From Pseudomonadota bacterium (GTDB lineage Bacteria > Pseudomonadota > Gammaproteobacteria > Burkholderiales > Burkholderiaceae_E), in contig JAEWGX010000067.1 of assembly GCA_023388075.1 (NCBI GenBank), positions 1 to 21,860 on the forward strand: a stretch of DNA of 21,860 nt. The letters run 5' to 3'. This document shows positions 8,047 through 15,563 of the stretch, one piece after another; position 1 is the first letter of the stretch; the number at the start of each line of letters is the position of its first letter. The notes beneath the pieces are model-generated. The model made no database searches and had not been told where the DNA came from. It saw only the letters and a list, made by a program, of their open reading frames with translations. Both the position numbers and the translations under genes were made by a program.

Positions 8047-9144
8047 TCAGGAAAGGCTTTCGACATAGTCGCGGTAGCCGAACCGGCGGGCGACCCGGAT
8101 CGTGCCATCCGCCTCCCGGATGGCGATCGACGGCATGTTCACGCCGTTGAACCAGTTCTTCTTCACCATGGTGTAGCCGCCGGCATCGCGCAACGAGATG
8201 CGATCACCCACCGAGAGCGGCTGCGGGAAGCTTGATTCGCCGAATACGTCGCCGGCAAGGCAGGACTTTCCGCAGATCATGTAGTCGTGCGGCCCTTCGT
8301 CGGGGTCTGCCCGGGTGCCGTAGCGATAGACCAGCAGGTCCGGCATGTGCGCCTCCACCGAGCTGTCGACGACGACCATGTCCCGTCCGTTGCGCAGCAC
8401 GTCGAGCACCGTGACTTCCAGGGTGGTGCTGTCACCCACCACCGCCTCCCCTGGCTCGAGATAGACCTGCACGTCATGGCGCTGCGCGAAGGCGCGCAGG
8501 CGGGCACAGAAGGCCTCCAGCGGGTAGCCTTCCGCGGTGAAGTGGATGCCGCCACCCAGGCTGACCCACTTGACCTTGCGCAGTACCCCGCCGAAGAGCG
8601 ATTCCGCCTTGCCGAGCAGCTCGTCGAAGCGCTCGAAGTCGCGGTTCTCGCAGTTGTTGTGGATCATGACGCCGTCGAGTCGATCGGCCACGGCCTCGAC
8701 ACGGGCGACGTCCCACTCGCCCAGCCGACTGAACGGCCGCGCCGGATCGGCCAGGTCGTAGCTGGACGAGCTCACGCCCGGATTGAGTCGAAGCCCGCGG
8801 GCCTTGCCCTCCGCTCGCGCCTCGAACCGGGTCAGCTGGCCGATCGAGTTGAAGATGATCTTGTCGCAGTTGGCGATCACCTCGTCGATCTCGTCGGCGG
8901 AGAACGCCACGCTGTAGGCCTGCGTCTCGCCGCCGAACTTCTCGCGCCCGAGCTTGACCTCGTAGAGGGAGGACGAAGTCGTCCCGTCCATGTGCGCGCG
9001 CATGAGGTCGAACACCGACCAGGTGGCGAAGCACTTGAGGGCGAGCAGCACCTTCGCGCCGGCGTGGCGACGCACGTAATCGACCTTCAGCAGGTTCTGC
9101 TGCAGCCGCTCCTTGTCGATCAGGTAGTAGGGCGTCGGGATCAT
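8047..9144 (-). CDS. nspC: Carboxy(nor)spermidine decarboxylase NspC
   Basis: A 365-residue PLP-dependent decarboxylase of the alanine-racemase/ornithine-decarboxylase fold type. It converts carboxyspermidine to spermidine (or the nor forms), the last step of the SAM-independent polyamine route. The PLP lysine is K37 in LLALKCFATW. Other family blocks are HNNCENRDFERF (162-173), SLGGGIHFT (195-203, phosphate binding), YLEPGEAVVG (228-237) and MICGKSCLAGDVFGE, with active-site C295. Length is typical. The ATG at 9144 (MIPTPYYLID) fits the family start, though I see no good Shine-Dalgarno. It precedes the dehydrogenase in the same operon. A likely promoter lies about 460 bp upstream, so the leader may be long. 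Confidence 0.94.
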   Translation of the reverse strand: MIPTPYYLIDKERLQQNLLKVDYVRRHAGAKVLLALKCFATWSVFDLMRAHMDGTTSSSLYEVKLGREKFGGETQAYSVAFSADEIDEVIANCDKIIFNSIGQLTRFEARAEGKARGLRLNPGVSSSSYDLADPARPFSRLGEWDVARVEAVADRLDGVMIHNNCENRDFERFDELLGKAESLFGGVLRKVKWVSLGGGIHFTAEGYPLEAFCARLRAFAQRHDVQVYLEPGEAVVGDSTTLEVTVLDVLRNGRDMVVVDSSVEAHMPDLLVYRYGTRADPDEGPHDYMICGKSCLAGDVFGESSFPQPLSVGDRISLRDAGGYTMVKKNWFNGVNMPSIAIREADGTIRVARRFGYRDYVESLS

Positions 9145-9335
9145 CTCGGTCGGTTGTCAATGCGGCGCACGATGGCCCGCCGGCAGCCAGCCGGCATGGA
9201 AGTTCGATGAGTCGGAAGCTGGCGCCTGGAGCGCTCGGCGAGGGACCGGCAGTGTCCGCGATCAGGCGGCGCTAGGGGGTCGGGCCGGTGCCCGGGTGCG
9301 GGCGAGCGCGCTTGCGGGCGCGTGGGACGGCGATG

Positions 9336-9548
9336 CTAGCCAGGCCGAAGGCCGTGGCATTGCGCCAGGACCTTCGAGAGCCGACTCAGGTTGGCCGACC
9401 ATTGCGGCGCGTGACAGGCCGCGGCAGCAGGCAGCGCAAGACTCGCAGCGAGGCGCCTGAGCGCCTTCGGCGAGCGGAAGTCTTCCTTTTGGGCGGCGTT
9501 CCGAGAACCCGAGACGATCCCCAATTGGAAGAGGGCGTCTGTAGACAT
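9336..9548 (-). CDS. Possible small protein or leader ORF upstream of nspC (unrecognised)
   Basis: A 70-codon frame beginning MSTDALFQLGIVSG, basic in the middle (SPKALRRLA) and with an Ala-rich centre. I do not recognise a family and see no signal or membrane segment. It starts with ATG after a G-rich GGGGGGAC, about 55 bases from the predicted start of transcription, and ends 191 bp before nspC on the same strand. Third-position GC is lower than in neighbouring genes, which argues either for a young or regulatory ORF or for chance. Overlapping frames on both strands are about as long, so the coding call is weak; position is the main reason to list it. Confidence 0.3.
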   Translation of the reverse strand: MSTDALFQLGIVSGSRNAAQKEDFRSPKALRRLAASLALPAAAACHAPQWSANLSRLSKVLAQCHGLRPG

Positions 9549-9611
9549 GGCGTCCCCCCCAACCAGCAGATGAACAAGACCCCGCGCGGGCGGGACCGGT
9601 AATCCTACCCG

Positions 9612-9640
9612 TTTATATGGGGTCGATCAAGAAGGAACAA
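9612..9640 (-). promoter_or_regulatory. Sigma70-like promoter reading toward nspC
   Basis: On the minus strand, TTGTTC (9635-9640) and TATAAA (9612-9617) are separated by exactly 17 bp in a locally A+T-rich patch. Transcription would begin near 9605, giving a leader of about 460 bases before nspC. Confidence 0.5.
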
Positions 9641-9801
9641 GTGCTTCGGGGTCATGAATCCTGGTCCGCCGCGTCATGCCGATGTCACAGTGCTGTCATC
9701 GCCGTGTTGCAGACTCGGGAGGGGCATCCTGAGCAGGTCTGTATTGCCTGCCATTCGCCCTCATGCGGGAGCTTTTCCCGCGCAGATTCATGGAGAATGA
9801 A

Positions 9802-10620
9802 ATGACAGCCTCGATCTCCCGCCGTATGTTGGCGGGCCTGGCCTCGTTGACCTTCTTGCTTGCCGCCTGCGGCGGCGGCAGCGACAGCAGTGCCGTCAGT
9901 GCCACCCCAGGTGCCGGCAATCCCGGCAATGGGAATCCCGTCGGCGGCGGGCCAGTCAGCGGGGGCTCGGACGGCAGCGTGCCGCCGGCAACCGGTGGCA
10001 GCACCACGCCGCTCTCCTTCGCCCACGCGCCGGCGCTTCCCGCCGCGCCCTCGGCGCTGCCTGTGGTGGCAGCACGCAACATCTGTGAGAACGTTGCCAT
10101 CGGCAATCGGCGGATCGAGAATCTCCGCGTGCCGGACGGCGCAACCTGCGTGCTGGACGCGGGCACCGTCATCGACGGCAACATCGAGCTGGGGACCGGC
10201 TCGTCGCTCTTCGCGCGCAGCCTGCGCTTGGACGGCAACATCCAGGGGCAACGCGCCCGGGACGTGCTGGTGGAGCGGTCGATCATCGGCGGGTCCGTGC
10301 AGCTCGACATCGGCGGCGCCGTCGGCGTCTACGAATCCACCATCGACGGCAACATCCAGCTGGACGGCAACGCGGGCGGCCTCTACGTGCTCGGCAACCA
10401 GCTCGACGGTGACGTGCAGCTCTTCGGCAACCGCGCCGGCGCGACGGTGAACGAGAACCGCCTCGATGGCAATATACAGGTCGAGGACAACCGCGGCGCG
10501 TTGGAGATCAGCCGCAACCGCGCGAACGGAAACCTGCAATGCAAGCAGAACGATCCCGCGCCAACCGGTTTCGGGAACATCGCGGATTCTCTTGAAGACC
10601 AGTGCCGGTCACTGGGCTGA
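9802..10620 (+). CDS. Lipoprotein with DGNIQ-type solenoid repeats, unknown function
   Basis: A 272-residue predicted outer-membrane or periplasmic lipoprotein: a short basic N-terminus (MTASISRRM), a hydrophobic core and the lipobox LLAAC at C23. Residues from about 24 to 85 are a flexible Gly/Ser/Pro linker. From about residue 95 the chain is built of roughly 20-residue repeats anchored on (I/L)DGNIQ: IDGNIEL, LDGNIQG, IGGSVQL, IDGNIQL, LDGDVQL, LDGNIQV, ANGNLQC. The spacing and alternating hydrophobic residues suggest a beta-solenoid. Two cysteines near the end (QCKQ, EDQCRS) and two near the repeat start (NICENV, ATCVLD) may cap it by disulfides. The ATG at 9802 is chosen for GGAG 7 bases upstream; earlier in-frame ATGs at 9763 and 9790 lack one. 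Function unknown; a surface or adhesion role is only a guess. Confidence 0.82.
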   Translation: MTASISRRMLAGLASLTFLLAACGGGSDSSAVSATPGAGNPGNGNPVGGGPVSGGSDGSVPPATGGSTTPLSFAHAPALPAAPSALPVVAARNICENVAIGNRRIENLRVPDGATCVLDAGTVIDGNIELGTGSSLFARSLRLDGNIQGQRARDVLVERSIIGGSVQLDIGGAVGVYESTIDGNIQLDGNAGGLYVLGNQLDGDVQLFGNRAGATVNENRLDGNIQVEDNRGALEISRNRANGNLQCKQNDPAPTGFGNIADSLEDQCRSLG

Positions 10621-10652
10621 CCGTCACGCCGACCCCCACGGAGATCGCAACC

Positions 10653-11063
10653 ATGACACACGCCACGCCGGTCGAGGAGTACACGACCATCAGTCCGGTC
10701 ACCGCGACCGAGGACCAGTCCATCGACGAGCTGCGGCAGCTCATGCAGTCCCACGGCGTGCGCCACCTGCCGGTCGCGCGTGACGGCACGATCGTCGGCG
10801 TGGTCAGCGACAGGGACCTGCGTGTCGCGGAGGGCCTGAGCTCGGAGCATCGGATCCAGGTGCGGGCCGCGGACATCATGGCGGCCGATCTCGCCGAAGT
10901 TTCCGCGGCAATGCCGCTCGACGAAGTGGCGCTCATCATGTCGGATCGCAAGATCGGCAGCGTGATCGTCAACGAGCAGGACGGCAACGTCCTCGGCATC
11001 TTCACCGTGACGGATGCGTTGAACGCGCTGGTGGAAGTCAGCCGTTCGCTGCGGCGAGGCTGA
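10653..11063 (+). CDS. Tandem CBS-domain protein
   Basis: A 136-residue cytoplasmic protein made of two CBS domains and nothing else. Such pairs (Bateman modules) bind adenosine nucleotides and act as energy or ligand sensors for a partner. CBS1 runs from YTTISPVTATEDQSIDELRQL to LPVARDGTIVGVVSDRDL. CBS2 runs from AADIMAADLAEVSAAMPLDE to SVIVNEQDGNVLGIFTVTDAL. The open frame begins at 10602 inside the lipoprotein's last codons, but the ATG at 10653 (MTHATPVEEY) has GGAG 9 bases upstream and gives the usual domain start. It follows the solenoid lipoprotein by 32 bp, so co-transcription is likely, but a shared function is not evident. Confidence 0.88.
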   Translation: MTHATPVEEYTTISPVTATEDQSIDELRQLMQSHGVRHLPVARDGTIVGVVSDRDLRVAEGLSSEHRIQVRAADIMAADLAEVSAAMPLDEVALIMSDRKIGSVIVNEQDGNVLGIFTVTDALNALVEVSRSLRRG

Positions 11064-11217
11064 CGACGGCGTCTTCGCCGCTGCCCCTGGTGGTGCGGCG
11101 GACCGTTCCAGTCCGTCGTTGACGAGGCGCGGGAAGGGCGCGGAGAATCGCCGGCGGGGCGCGCTCCCGGCGCGCTTCGACCAACCACCCAAGGCCTACC
11201 GACGCGAGGAGACGGCG

Positions 11218-11907
11218 ATGCGAACAACCCCATTGAAGGCGGCGTTCACCCTGGGCAGCGTGCTTGTGCTCGCCGGCTGCGCCGGGATGGGCGGCCAACA
11301 GGCGCGCGACGAAGGCATGACGTTCTTCGTGACCAGCGTCGGGCCGGGCAAGGGGGCGGACCTGGGCGGGCTCGAAGGGGCTGACCGTCATTGCCAGTCG
11401 CTCGCGGCCGCGGCCGGCGCCGGCGCCCGGACGTGGCGCGCCTACCTGAGCACACAGGCGCCGGGCCTGTCCGATTCCGGCTTCGTCAACGCGCGGGACC
11501 GGATCGGAAAGGGGCCGTGGCGCAACGCGAAGGGCGTCGTCGTCGCCCGCAACGTCGCCGAGCTGCATTCGGAGCGCAACAACGTCGCGAAGGAAACGGC
11601 GCTGGACGAGCAGGGCCGGATGGTGAACGGGCGCACGGAGAAGCCGAACAACCACGACATCCTCACCGGGTCCCGTCCCGACGGCACCGCGTTTGCCGGC
11701 GCGCCGTTCGCCGACATGACCTGTGGCAACTGGACCAAGGGCGGGACCGACGGCTCCGCCATGACGGGCCACCACGACCGGGTCGGACCGGTCGACAACG
11801 CCTGGGCGAAGTCGTGGAACTCCGCGCATCCCACCCGCGGCTGCCATCCGGAGGGATTGCGCAGCACCGGCGGCGCGGGATTGTTCTACTGCTTCGCGGC
11901 GCAGTGA
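11218..11907 (+). CDS. Lectin-like (DUF1554-type) lipoprotein
   Basis: A 229-residue predicted lipoprotein. The signal MRTTPLKAAFTLGSVLVLAGC ends in the lipobox LAGC. The mature part matches my recollection of the endostatin/C-type-lectin-like DUF1554 pattern: FFVTSVGPGKGADLGGLEGADRHCQ, then a TWRAYLST strand, a central segment with NNHDILTGSRPDGT, a MTCGNW block, and the closing GGAGLFYCFAAQ. Four cysteines in the mature domain (HCQ, TCGNW, GCHPE, YCFA) could form two disulfides, which fits an exported fold. The ATG at 11218 has GAGGAG just upstream; the open frame reaches back to 11119 without a start of similar quality. Ligand and role are unknown. It may share transcription with the CBS gene 154 bp upstream or have its own promoter. 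Confidence 0.78.
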   Translation: MRTTPLKAAFTLGSVLVLAGCAGMGGQQARDEGMTFFVTSVGPGKGADLGGLEGADRHCQSLAAAAGAGARTWRAYLSTQAPGLSDSGFVNARDRIGKGPWRNAKGVVVARNVAELHSERNNVAKETALDEQGRMVNGRTEKPNNHDILTGSRPDGTAFAGAPFADMTCGNWTKGGTDGSAMTGHHDRVGPVDNAWAKSWNSAHPTRGCHPEGLRSTGGAGLFYCFAAQ

Positions 11908-11969
11908 GTATGCGGTGGCAGGCCACGTCTGCCGCCGCATGACGGAGGTCCGGTTGCAAGTGGCAGGAA

Positions 11970-13481
11970 GTGTTCGGCGCATGGCGCGTAGCTCCTGACG
12001 TGCGTCGCGTCGTCATCGTCGGCGGCGGCTTCAGCGGCGCGGCGGCGGCAATCCACCTGAGCCGCAGCGCCGAAGCTCCGCTGGAGATCCTCGTCGTCGA
12101 GCCTCGCGATGCGCTCGGCGCCGGCATCGCCCACTCGAGTACCGAGCCGGATCATCGCCTGAACGCGCCGGACAACTTCCACTCGCCCTATCCCGAGGAC
12201 GAAGCGCACTTCGCGCGGTGGCTGCGTGAGAGCGGCGCGCTCGCCGCCGATCCGGAAGCCATGGCGGCGAGCGGGCTGGTGTTCGCGCGCCGGCGTGCCT
12301 TCGGCCGGTACATGGACGGCGAAGCGGACCGTCATGCGCGAGGCAATGCCAGTGCTTCCCGCATCGAGCATGTCCGCAAGGCTGCGCTCCGAATGGGATA
12401 CGGCCAGTCCGCCATCGAGGTGGAGCTCGACGATGGCTCGCGGCTCGGCGCCGACGCCTGCATCCTGGCGCTCGGCTGGAATCCGGTCGGGACGCCGCGG
12501 GAGCTGCTTCCGATCGGCGGCCACCCCGGTTGGGTCGGGGATCCCTGGGCGACACGACGGCTCGACGCGATCGGCAGCGAGGCGCCGGTCCTCTTGGTCG
12601 GCTCGGGGCTTACGGCATCGGATGCGTTTGCCGCGCTCACCGCGCGCGGGCATCGCGGGCCGGTCCTGTCCCTGTCGCGCCATGGGCTTCGGCCGGGATC
12701 GCAGAATCCGCACCGATCGTCCCGCCCGATCTTCGATCGCATCACGGAGCGCGACCCCGAGATCCTGCGCCGGGCCGGGACGCCGACGAACGTTCGCGCG
12801 GCGGTCCGGCTCCTGCGGGGCGAGATCGCCGCCGTCGATCCGGCGGCGTCGAGCTGGCACACGCCCTTCGACGCGCTGCGCGATGCCTCCTGGCTCTTCT
12901 GGGGCCGTTGGCCCGAGGCCGAGCGGCGCCGATTCGCCCGGCACGTCAAGGCCTGGTACGACGCCTTCCGCTTCCGCAATCCGCCCCAGGTCGAGAAGAT
13001 CGTGGACGAGGGATTGCGTTCCGGGCGACTTTCCTTCGCGCAGGGTCGCCTGCGCGATGCCCGGGTGGATGGCGAGCTCGCCGTGGTCGAGTACGACTCG
13101 CGCTGGCATGGCGCGCGCCGCGTCGTCCGGACGGGTGCGGTGATCAACTGCACCGGTCCCCGCCTGCGGCCCAGCCACTCCGGCAATCCCTGCTGGCAGG
13201 CGCTCGTTGGCGATGGCGTGGCCCGCGACGATCCCTGCGGGCTCGGGGTCGACGTGGACCCGCGCGGCCGCGTGGTGGCCGCCAATGGGCGCCCGCACGA
13301 GGCGATCTTCGCCATCGGCCCGCCGACCATGGGACGGTTCGGCGAGGCGGCGGCGGTGCCCTACGTCGTGCGCGGAATCCTGGAGGTCACCAGGCAGATC
13401 GTCGGCCAAAGCCGCGAGCGCGGGGGCTGCGGCGTCGCGCAAGAAAAAGCCCCGACCGTGCACGGTCGGGGCTTCCAGTGA
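11970..13481 (+). CDS. FAD/NAD(P)-binding protein (NAD_binding_9 / YdhS-like)
   Basis: A flavoprotein-like enzyme of about 500 residues with a dinucleotide fold at the N-terminus (VVIVGGGFSGAAAAIHL, GGGFSG at 18-23). This is followed by the family segment HRLNAPDNFHSPYPEDEAHF and a second nucleotide-binding motif VLLVGSGLTASDAF near 208-221. The C-terminus contains INCTGPRLRP and FAIGPPTMGRFGEAAAVP. These are marks of YdhS-like oxidoreductases, whose substrate is not established. The start is uncertain: GTG at 11970 sits too close to GGAA, and GTG at 12000 (reading VRRVVIVGGG) matches usual family starts better but has no ribosome site. The last ten or so codons overlap the intrinsic terminator of the convergent tmRNA, so the tail EKAPTVHGRGFQ is imposed by that hairpin and is not a conserved part of the enzyme. 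Confidence 0.85.
   Translation: MFGAWRVAPDVRRVVIVGGGFSGAAAAIHLSRSAEAPLEILVVEPRDALGAGIAHSSTEPDHRLNAPDNFHSPYPEDEAHFARWLRESGALAADPEAMAASGLVFARRRAFGRYMDGEADRHARGNASASRIEHVRKAALRMGYGQSAIEVELDDGSRLGADACILALGWNPVGTPRELLPIGGHPGWVGDPWATRRLDAIGSEAPVLLVGSGLTASDAFAALTARGHRGPVLSLSRHGLRPGSQNPHRSSRPIFDRITERDPEILRRAGTPTNVRAAVRLLRGEIAAVDPAASSWHTPFDALRDASWLFWGRWPEAERRRFARHVKAWYDAFRFRNPPQVEKIVDEGLRSGRLSFAQGRLRDARVDGELAVVEYDSRWHGARRVVRTGAVINCTGPRLRPSHSGNPCWQALVGDGVARDDPCGLGVDVDPRGRVVAANGRPHEAIFAIGPPTMGRFGEAAAVPYVVRGILEVTRQIVGQSRERGGCGVAQEKAPTVHGRGFQ
13441..13473 (-). terminator. Intrinsic terminator of ssrA, embedded in the FAD gene's 3' end
   Basis: A 26-bp perfect palindrome (13448-13473; AGCCCCGACCGTG and its complement) is followed on the minus strand by a T-rich run (TTTTTCTT, 13441-13448). 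It starts 10 bp beyond the mature tmRNA 3' end. It lies wholly within the last codons of the plus-strand FAD gene. On the plus strand it lacks a T-run. Confidence 0.9.
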
Positions 13482-13482
13482 G

Positions 13483-13847
13483 TGGTGGAGCCGGCGGGAA
13501 TCGAACCCGCGTCCGGAAGTCTTCTGCGATCAGTTCTACGTGTGTAGTGACGTCTTTGAGTTCTCGTTGCCGTTACGCCGACGCACAGGCTCAACCAGCA
13601 ACCAGCCACCTATTTTTTAGCTCCTCGCCAAGTAGCCCGACGAGGCACGATTCGGTATGAATGACGCTGCTGTCCCTTGCGGGACCCGGGCTACCGACAA
13701 CCCGGTGCAGCGGCTTGCTAGCCTTAAGCGGCTAGAGCGAAACGCTCGTCGTTGGCGTTTGTTGGTTTCCCGATGGATTTACGAGGATACGGGTCCTCGA
13801 CACGCCCTGAGCCGCTTCATTACCCCCGTCGAAACCAGGTCGGCCCC
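13483..13847 (-). ncRNA. ssrA: tmRNA (transfer-messenger RNA)
   Basis: A 365-base tmRNA for trans-translation: it is charged with alanine, rescues stalled ribosomes and tags the unfinished protein for proteolysis. The 5' end GGGGCCGACCTGGTTTCGAC and the 3' end with T-arm GGTTCGATTCC and CGGCTCCACCA are both present. The 7-bp acceptor stem GGGGCCG/CGGCTCC pairs fully with one G-U. The tag frame (13756 down to 13724) reads ANDERFALAA then TAA, a betaproteobacterial-type tag ending in the ALAA degron. CCA is encoded. It is a one-piece, not permuted, form. It is followed by a strong terminator and preceded by a TATACT -10 box. smpB is not in this window. Confidence 0.97.
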
Positions 13848-13856
13848 AGAGATGCA

Positions 13857-13882
13857 AGTATAGGTGCTGGCCGGCATTTCAA
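13857..13882 (-). promoter_or_regulatory. Probable ssrA promoter
   Basis: On the minus strand TATACT (13857-13862) ends 9 bases before the tmRNA 5' end and is a near-consensus -10 box. A TTGAAA (13877-13882) lies upstream, but the gap is only 14 bp, short of the usual 16-18, so the real -35 may be a weaker overlapping hexamer. Confidence 0.6.
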
Positions 13883-13917
13883 GGGCATCACCGGACCGAC
13901 GGTGACGGCGATTGCCG

Positions 13918-13973
13918 AAAAAAGGCGGCAAGCCCGTCCGGGCCGGCCCCGGCGGCTGTGCCCCAGGACGGGC
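13918..13973 (-). terminator. Probable terminator downstream of gph
   Basis: On the minus strand GCCCGTCC (13966-13973) pairs with GGACGGGC (13932-13939) around a GC-rich loop, and a run of six T (13918-13923) follows after an 8-base gap. The gap makes it an imperfect intrinsic terminator, but it is well placed 33 bp after the gph stop and before the ssrA promoter. Confidence 0.5.
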
Positions 13974-14006
13974 AGCGAAGGCTCCGTGATCGCCGGGATC
14001 GTCGGC

Positions 14007-14675
14007 TCAGAGCCCCAGCAGGCCCGCCAGCTCCCGGGGATCCCGGATCAGCGCGTCCGCGCCCCAGTTCTCCGGCTTGTCGGCGTCGCCGCAGTAGCCG
14101 TAGGCGGCCGCCACCGTCCTCATGCCGGCCGCGCGACCGGCGACCACGTCGCGCAGGTCGTCGCCGACGTAGACGCATTCCGGGCCGGTGAGGCCTGTGG
14201 TCCGCAAGGCCAGCAGCATCAGGTCGGGATGCGGCTTGGGCCGCGCGGCGCTGTCCCCGCCGAACGCCAGCACGCTGCGGGGCGCGAGGCCGAGCTCCTG
14301 GACGATGATGCGCACGTAGCGCTCGATCTTGTTGGAGATCACGCCCCAGCGCACGCCGGCCGCGTCGAGCCGGTCGAGGAGCTCCGGCATTCCGTCGAAG
14401 AGCCGGGTGTGCACGACGATGTCGCGCTCGTAGCGCGCGAGAAACTCCAGCCGCAGCTCCTCGTAGCCGGGATCGTCCTTGCCGACGTCGAGCCCCTTGC
14501 CGATCAGCCCGCGCGCGCCGGTGGAAGCGAAGGGGCGCAGGTCGGCGACCGGCATCGGCTCGAGGCCGCGGGCCACCCGCATGGCGTTGATCGGCGCGGC
14601 CAGGTCGTCGGCGGTGTCGGCGAGGGTGCCGTCGAGATCGAAGAAGACGGCACGCGGATTCTGCGGTAGCGGCAT
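14007..14675 (-). CDS. gph: Phosphoglycolate phosphatase (HAD superfamily)
   Basis: A 222-residue HAD hydrolase that dephosphorylates 2-phosphoglycolate, a product of DNA end repair and oxygenase side reactions. HAD motif I is FFDLDGTLADT with nucleophile D13 and D15. Motif II is ISNK (113-116), motif III is K147 in RPKPHPDLM, and motif IV is VGDDLRDV (170-177). A helical cap lies between motifs I and II. The ATG at 14675 begins MPLPQNPRAVFFDLDG, as expected; no strong ribosome site is seen. It lies 60 bp downstream of ubiG on the same strand, a pairing common in proteobacteria. Related HAD phosphatases with other substrates cannot be excluded, but the ubiG linkage supports Gph. Confidence 0.92.
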   Translation of the reverse strand: MPLPQNPRAVFFDLDGTLADTADDLAAPINAMRVARGLEPMPVADLRPFASTGARGLIGKGLDVGKDDPGYEELRLEFLARYERDIVVHTRLFDGMPELLDRLDAAGVRWGVISNKIERYVRIIVQELGLAPRSVLAFGGDSAARPKPHPDLMLLALRTTGLTGPECVYVGDDLRDVVAGRAAGMRTVAAAYGYCGDADKPENWGADALIRDPRELAGLLGL

Positions 14676-14735
14676 CAGGCGGGTATCAGGTCGTGTCGCC
14701 CGTCGGACCGGGGCTCGCGGGGTCGCATGGCAGGA

Positions 14736-15515
14736 TCACGCGGGCTTGCGCAGCGCGATCATGTAGTTCACGTCGACGTCGCCGTCCTGCAAGCGGTAGG
14801 TCCGGGTCAGCGGGTTGTATTGGATGCCCGTCATGTCGACCACTTCCAGCCCCGCGCGGCGCGAGGCCGCGATGAGCTCCGACGGACGGATCAGCTTGTC
14901 GTAGTCATGGGTGCCGCGAGGCAGCAGGCGCAGCACGTACTCCGCGCCGAGGATGGCGAGGACGAACGACTTGAGGTTGCGGTTGATGGTGGAGAAGAAG
15001 AGGCGTCCTCCCGGCTTGGCAAGCTGAGCGCAGGCGGCGACCACCGCCGACGGATCCGGCACGTGCTCGAGCATCTCCATGCAGGTCACCAGGTCGCGCG
15101 AGGCCGGTTCGCGAGCCGCCATCGCCTCCACCGCGATTCTCTCGTAGCGCACGGTCGTGCCGGTGTCCAGCGCGTGCAGCTCCGCGACCGTGAGCGGCTT
15201 GTCCGCCAGGTCGATACCGGTCACGTTCGCGCCGTTGAGCGCAAGCGCCTCGGCGAGAATGCCGCCGCCGCAACCGACATCGATCGCCTCCAGGCCGCGC
15301 ACCGAACCGCCGCAATGCCGCTCGATCCAGCCGAGGCGCAGCGGATTGATCTGGTGCAGGGGCTTGAACTCGCCGGTAGGATCCCACCAGCGTGAAGCCA
15401 GCGCCTGGAACTTGGCAAGCTCCTGCGGATCCACGTTGGCCGCGGGGGGCGGGCTGCCCGCTTGCGCGCGAGCGTCGGGCTTGCCGGAAATCGCGGACGT
15501 GCTGCCGTTCTGCAT
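14736..15515 (-). CDS. ubiG: Ubiquinone biosynthesis O-methyltransferase UbiG
   Basis: A 259-residue SAM-dependent methyltransferase that carries out both O-methylations of the ubiquinone ring. The family opening DPQELAKFQALASRWWDP and FKPLHQINPLRLGWIE is present. The SAM motif I is AIDVGCGGGILAEALA (GCGGG at 81-85), then VTGIDLADKPL. Motif II follows as MEMLEHVPDP, then FFSTINRNLKSF and the C-terminal IQYNPLTRTYRL. About 27 extra residues (MQNGSTSAISGKPDARAQ...) precede the family start. A GTG at VDPQEL is an alternative, but neither start has a clear ribosome site. It precedes gph in an operon. Only 48 bp separate it from the end of the copper ATPase gene, and GGTTAAACT just upstream could be part of a promoter. 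Confidence 0.94.
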   Translation of the reverse strand: MQNGSTSAISGKPDARAQAGSPPPAANVDPQELAKFQALASRWWDPTGEFKPLHQINPLRLGWIERHCGGSVRGLEAIDVGCGGGILAEALALNGANVTGIDLADKPLTVAELHALDTGTTVRYERIAVEAMAAREPASRDLVTCMEMLEHVPDPSAVVAACAQLAKPGGRLFFSTINRNLKSFVLAILGAEYVLRLLPRGTHDYDKLIRPSELIAASRRAGLEVVDMTGIQYNPLTRTYRLQDGDVDVNYMIALRKPA

Positions 15516-15563
15516 CGTGGCAGTTTAACCGCTCTCGCGCGGACCCTGCCGCAGCGGTCCCTC

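Larger units (their letters stand above)
9145..9801. other. 657-bp region without a firm gene, between divergent nspC and a lipoprotein gene
   Basis: No confident protein family or RNA is recognised here. The stretch holds a fair sigma70-like promoter facing nspC (9612-9640) and a possible 70-codon ORF on the nspC strand (9336-9548). About 9600-9780 is richer in A+T than the surroundings and should also hold the promoter of the plus-strand lipoprotein, which I could not pin down. Confidence 0.6.

Noticed and set aside
11886..13463. A 525-codon minus-strand frame opposite the FAD protein
   Set aside because: It is low in hydrophobic residues and rich in Arg/Gly/Ala/His, a shadow of the plus-strand flavoprotein gene.
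13483..13530. A tRNA-like 3' end (T-arm and CCA) on the minus strand
   Set aside because: It is the 3' half of tmRNA: the 5' half, the acceptor pairing and the tag frame are all found up to 13847, so it is not a separate tRNA.
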